Assembly (NCBI GenBank): GCA_023399035.1
Contig: JAEWQX010000247.1
Location: 5,950-69,949, forward strand
Reading direction: 5' to 3'
DNA length: 64,000 bases
Source: Bacillota bacterium
GTDB taxonomy: Bacteria > Bacillota > Clostridia > Clostridiales > Clostridiaceae
Shown one piece after another: positions 62,516 through 64,000 of the stretch (its first letter is position 1; every line of letters begins with the position of its first letter). The notes below the pieces were generated by a model. It was given only the letters and a program-made list of their open reading frames with translations. It did not search any database and was not told where the DNA came from. The translations under genes and the position numbers were made by a program.

Positions 62516-63880
62516 GTGGTAGAAAAAGATAAAGAATATATATTTAATATTGAAGCTTTGGGATATGAAGGAGAAGGAATCGCCAAAATAGAGGGTTATC
62601 CTGTGTTCATACCTGGAGCTTTAATTGGTGAAAAAGTAAAAGTAATCATAACAAAGGTGAAAAAGAATTTCGCATATGGAAATCTTCTTGAAATATTAGA
62701 AGAATCAGATAAAAGAAGAATACCTGATTGTAGAAGCTACAATGTTTGTGGAGGATGCACTGCACAACATTTAAGTTATGAAGATCAGCTTGATTTTAAA
62801 TTTTCAAGAGTAAAAGACTGTATAAGAAAAATAGGCGGTTTAGATGACAGCATAGTTAAATATCCAATAGGTATGGAAAATATATATAGATATAGAAATA
62901 AAGTTCAGTTCCCTGTGGGCATGGTTAACGGAAAATTATCTATAGGTTTTTTTAGTGAAAAGAGTCATGAGATTATAGATATGGACACATGTCTTCTTCA
63001 AGATGAAGAATCTGAACAAATAATAGCTATAATAAGAAAATGGATGAATGATTATTCTATAATGCCAGCTAAAAATGATGGTAAGTTCTTTAAAAAAGGC
63101 CTTATAAGACATATTGTAGTGAGGAGGGCTTTTAATACTAATGAAATAATGGTTATATTAGTAACAACTAATAAAGAAATACCTTATATTGAAAAGTTGA
63201 TAGAAACATTGAATTCAAAAAATTGTGCTATAAGAAGTATAGTTCAAAATATAAATGATAAAGATACAAATTTAGTGATGGGAGAAAAGTGTATAACTTT
63301 ATGGGGTGCAGATTACATATGTGATTATATAGGAAAATATAAGTTCAATATATCTCCATTATCATTCTTTCAGGTAAATCCTGTTCAGACTGAAGTGTTA
63401 TATAATAAGGCTTTAGAATACGCAGATTTAAATGGTGATGAAGTTGTATTTGATGCATATTGTGGAACAGGAACAATAAGTCTGTTTTTATCGCAGAAGG
63501 CAAAAATGGTCTATGGAGTTGAGATAATATCACAGGCTATAGATAATGCTAAAGTTAATGCAGAAATTAATAATGTTAAAAACGCACAATTTTATGTAGG
63601 AAAGTCAGAAGAAATAATACCACAACTAATTAAAGATGGAATAATTCCAGATGTAATTGTAGTTGATCCACCAAGAAAAGGGTGTGATTCAAAGCTTCTT
63701 GATGCTTTAGGAAAAGCTAAACCTAGAAGAATTGTATATGTTTCATGTGATCCAAGTACCCTTGCAAGAGACTTGAAGTATTTAGAGAGTCATGGGTATA
63801 AAACGCAGGAAATACAGCCTGTAGATATGTTCCCTATGACAAAACATATAGAAAATGTAGCATTTCTAACAAAGCTTTAG
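62516..63880 (+). CDS. rlmD: 23S rRNA (uracil-5-)-methyltransferase RlmD/RumA type
   Basis: 454 aa TrmA/RumA family enzyme. An N-terminal TRAM domain (about 1-60), 4Fe-4S cysteines in [10 protein letters not shown] (about 75-84), SAM motif [15 protein letters not shown] (about 315) and the nucleophile Cys in [12 protein letters not shown] (about 412) are visible. It methylates C5 of a uridine in 23S rRNA (U1939 or U747 in model species). GTG start at 62516 with AAAGGG upstream. Confidence 0.92.
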   Translation: MVEKDKEYIFNIEALGYEGEGIAKIEGYPVFIPGALIGEKVKVIITKVKKNFAYGNLLEILEESDKRRIPDCRSYNVCGGCTAQHLSYEDQLDFKFSRVKDCIRKIGGLDDSIVKYPIGMENIYRYRNKVQFPVGMVNGKLSIGFFSEKSHEIIDMDTCLLQDEESEQIIAIIRKWMNDYSIMPAKNDGKFFKKGLIRHIVVRRAFNTNEIMVILVTTNKEIPYIEKLIETLNSKNCAIRSIVQNINDKDTNLVMGEKCITLWGADYICDYIGKYKFNISPLSFFQVNPVQTEVLYNKALEYADLNGDEVVFDAYCGTGTISLFLSQKAKMVYGVEIISQAIDNAKVNAEINNVKNAQFYVGKSEEIIPQLIKDGIIPDVIVVDPPRKGCDSKLLDALGKAKPRRIVYVSCDPSTLARDLKYLESHGYKTQEIQPVDMFPMTKHIENVAFLTKL

Positions 63881-63973
63881 TCTTAAATATTTAAGCAATA
63901 TACCATAATATGCGGTAGCTTTAATGTATAATCTATAAAATAATTGAAAATCGATTCAATCTATTTAATATGG

Positions 63974-64000
63974 AAACTCTTGATTAAGTTCAAGAGTTTT
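63974..64000 (+). terminator. Terminator after rlmD (cut by the window end)
   Basis: AAACTCTTGA and TCAAGAGTTT pair across a 6-nt loop; the T run reaches the last base of the window. Confidence 0.7.

Overview
The window is a low-GC, AT-biased Firmicute chromosome segment. Strong GGAGG-type ribosome sites, TTGACA/TATAAT promoters, an abrB/Spo0A-type sporulation switch and gene orders such as ftsEX-ctp-minJ-uvrBA and uvrC-murB-rapZ-yvcK-whiA-dnaE-pfkA-pyk point to Clostridium sensu stricto; the species cannot be fixed from the sequence. Almost everything is chromosomal core. No tRNA, rRNA, CRISPR array or complete insertion sequence was seen.

Layout: (1) 1-5.3 kb, minus strand: argG-argH and argC behind a promoter with about 21-bp-phased ArgR-like motifs, then a DUF421/DUF4363 membrane pair. 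(2) 5.5-14.4 kb: TGS-fused nucleoside kinase, OPT peptide transporter, orphan PqqD-like protein, two-subunit serine dehydratase (sdaAB-sdaAA), an unknown 119-aa gene whose start lies in a long hairpin, an IS200-like end remnant, and two RNA methyltransferases. (3) 14.5-24.5 kb: abrB with a Spo0A-box promoter, a DUF1836 regulator, a nuclease-helicase fusion, a three-gene nucleotide-sugar cassette (aminotransferase, acetyltransferase, dehydrogenase), a dltB relic, a YihY membrane protein, a small SSB and a candidate sRNA. (4) 24.5-31 kb: acpS-nnr, a GerS-like protein, a MazE/MazF pair with an unusual antitoxin N-terminus, split transketolase, YitT. (5) 31-46 kb: cell division and repair: ftsEX, a Ctp protease, a MinJ-like PDZ protein, uvrB (with LexA-like box), uvrA, FHA protein, ftsW, a class B PBP, uvrC. 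(6) 46.7-61.2 kb: murB, rapZ-yvcK-whiA, a Dabb protein, dnaE, pfkA and pyk. (7) 61.4-64 kb: a possible small RNA, a MntA/HepT-type nucleotidyltransferase-HEPN pair and rlmD.

The outstanding feature is a 2,756-nt group II intron with an intact reverse transcriptase/maturase/HNH ORF, inserted in phase 0 in dnaE. It sits directly behind the codon for the third catalytic aspartate of DNA polymerase III alpha. The exons join exactly into a normal 1,194-aa polymerase. The cell therefore appears to need intron splicing to make its replicative polymerase. Pairing sequences IBS1/EBS1 and IBS2/EBS2, the GUGCG 5' end and domain V can all be seen.

Secondary points of interest are the hairpin burying the ribosome site of the unknown gene at 11.85 kb, a free-standing sRNA candidate with a cre-like operator at 23.8 kb, and a dispersed family of short palindromic intergenic repeats.
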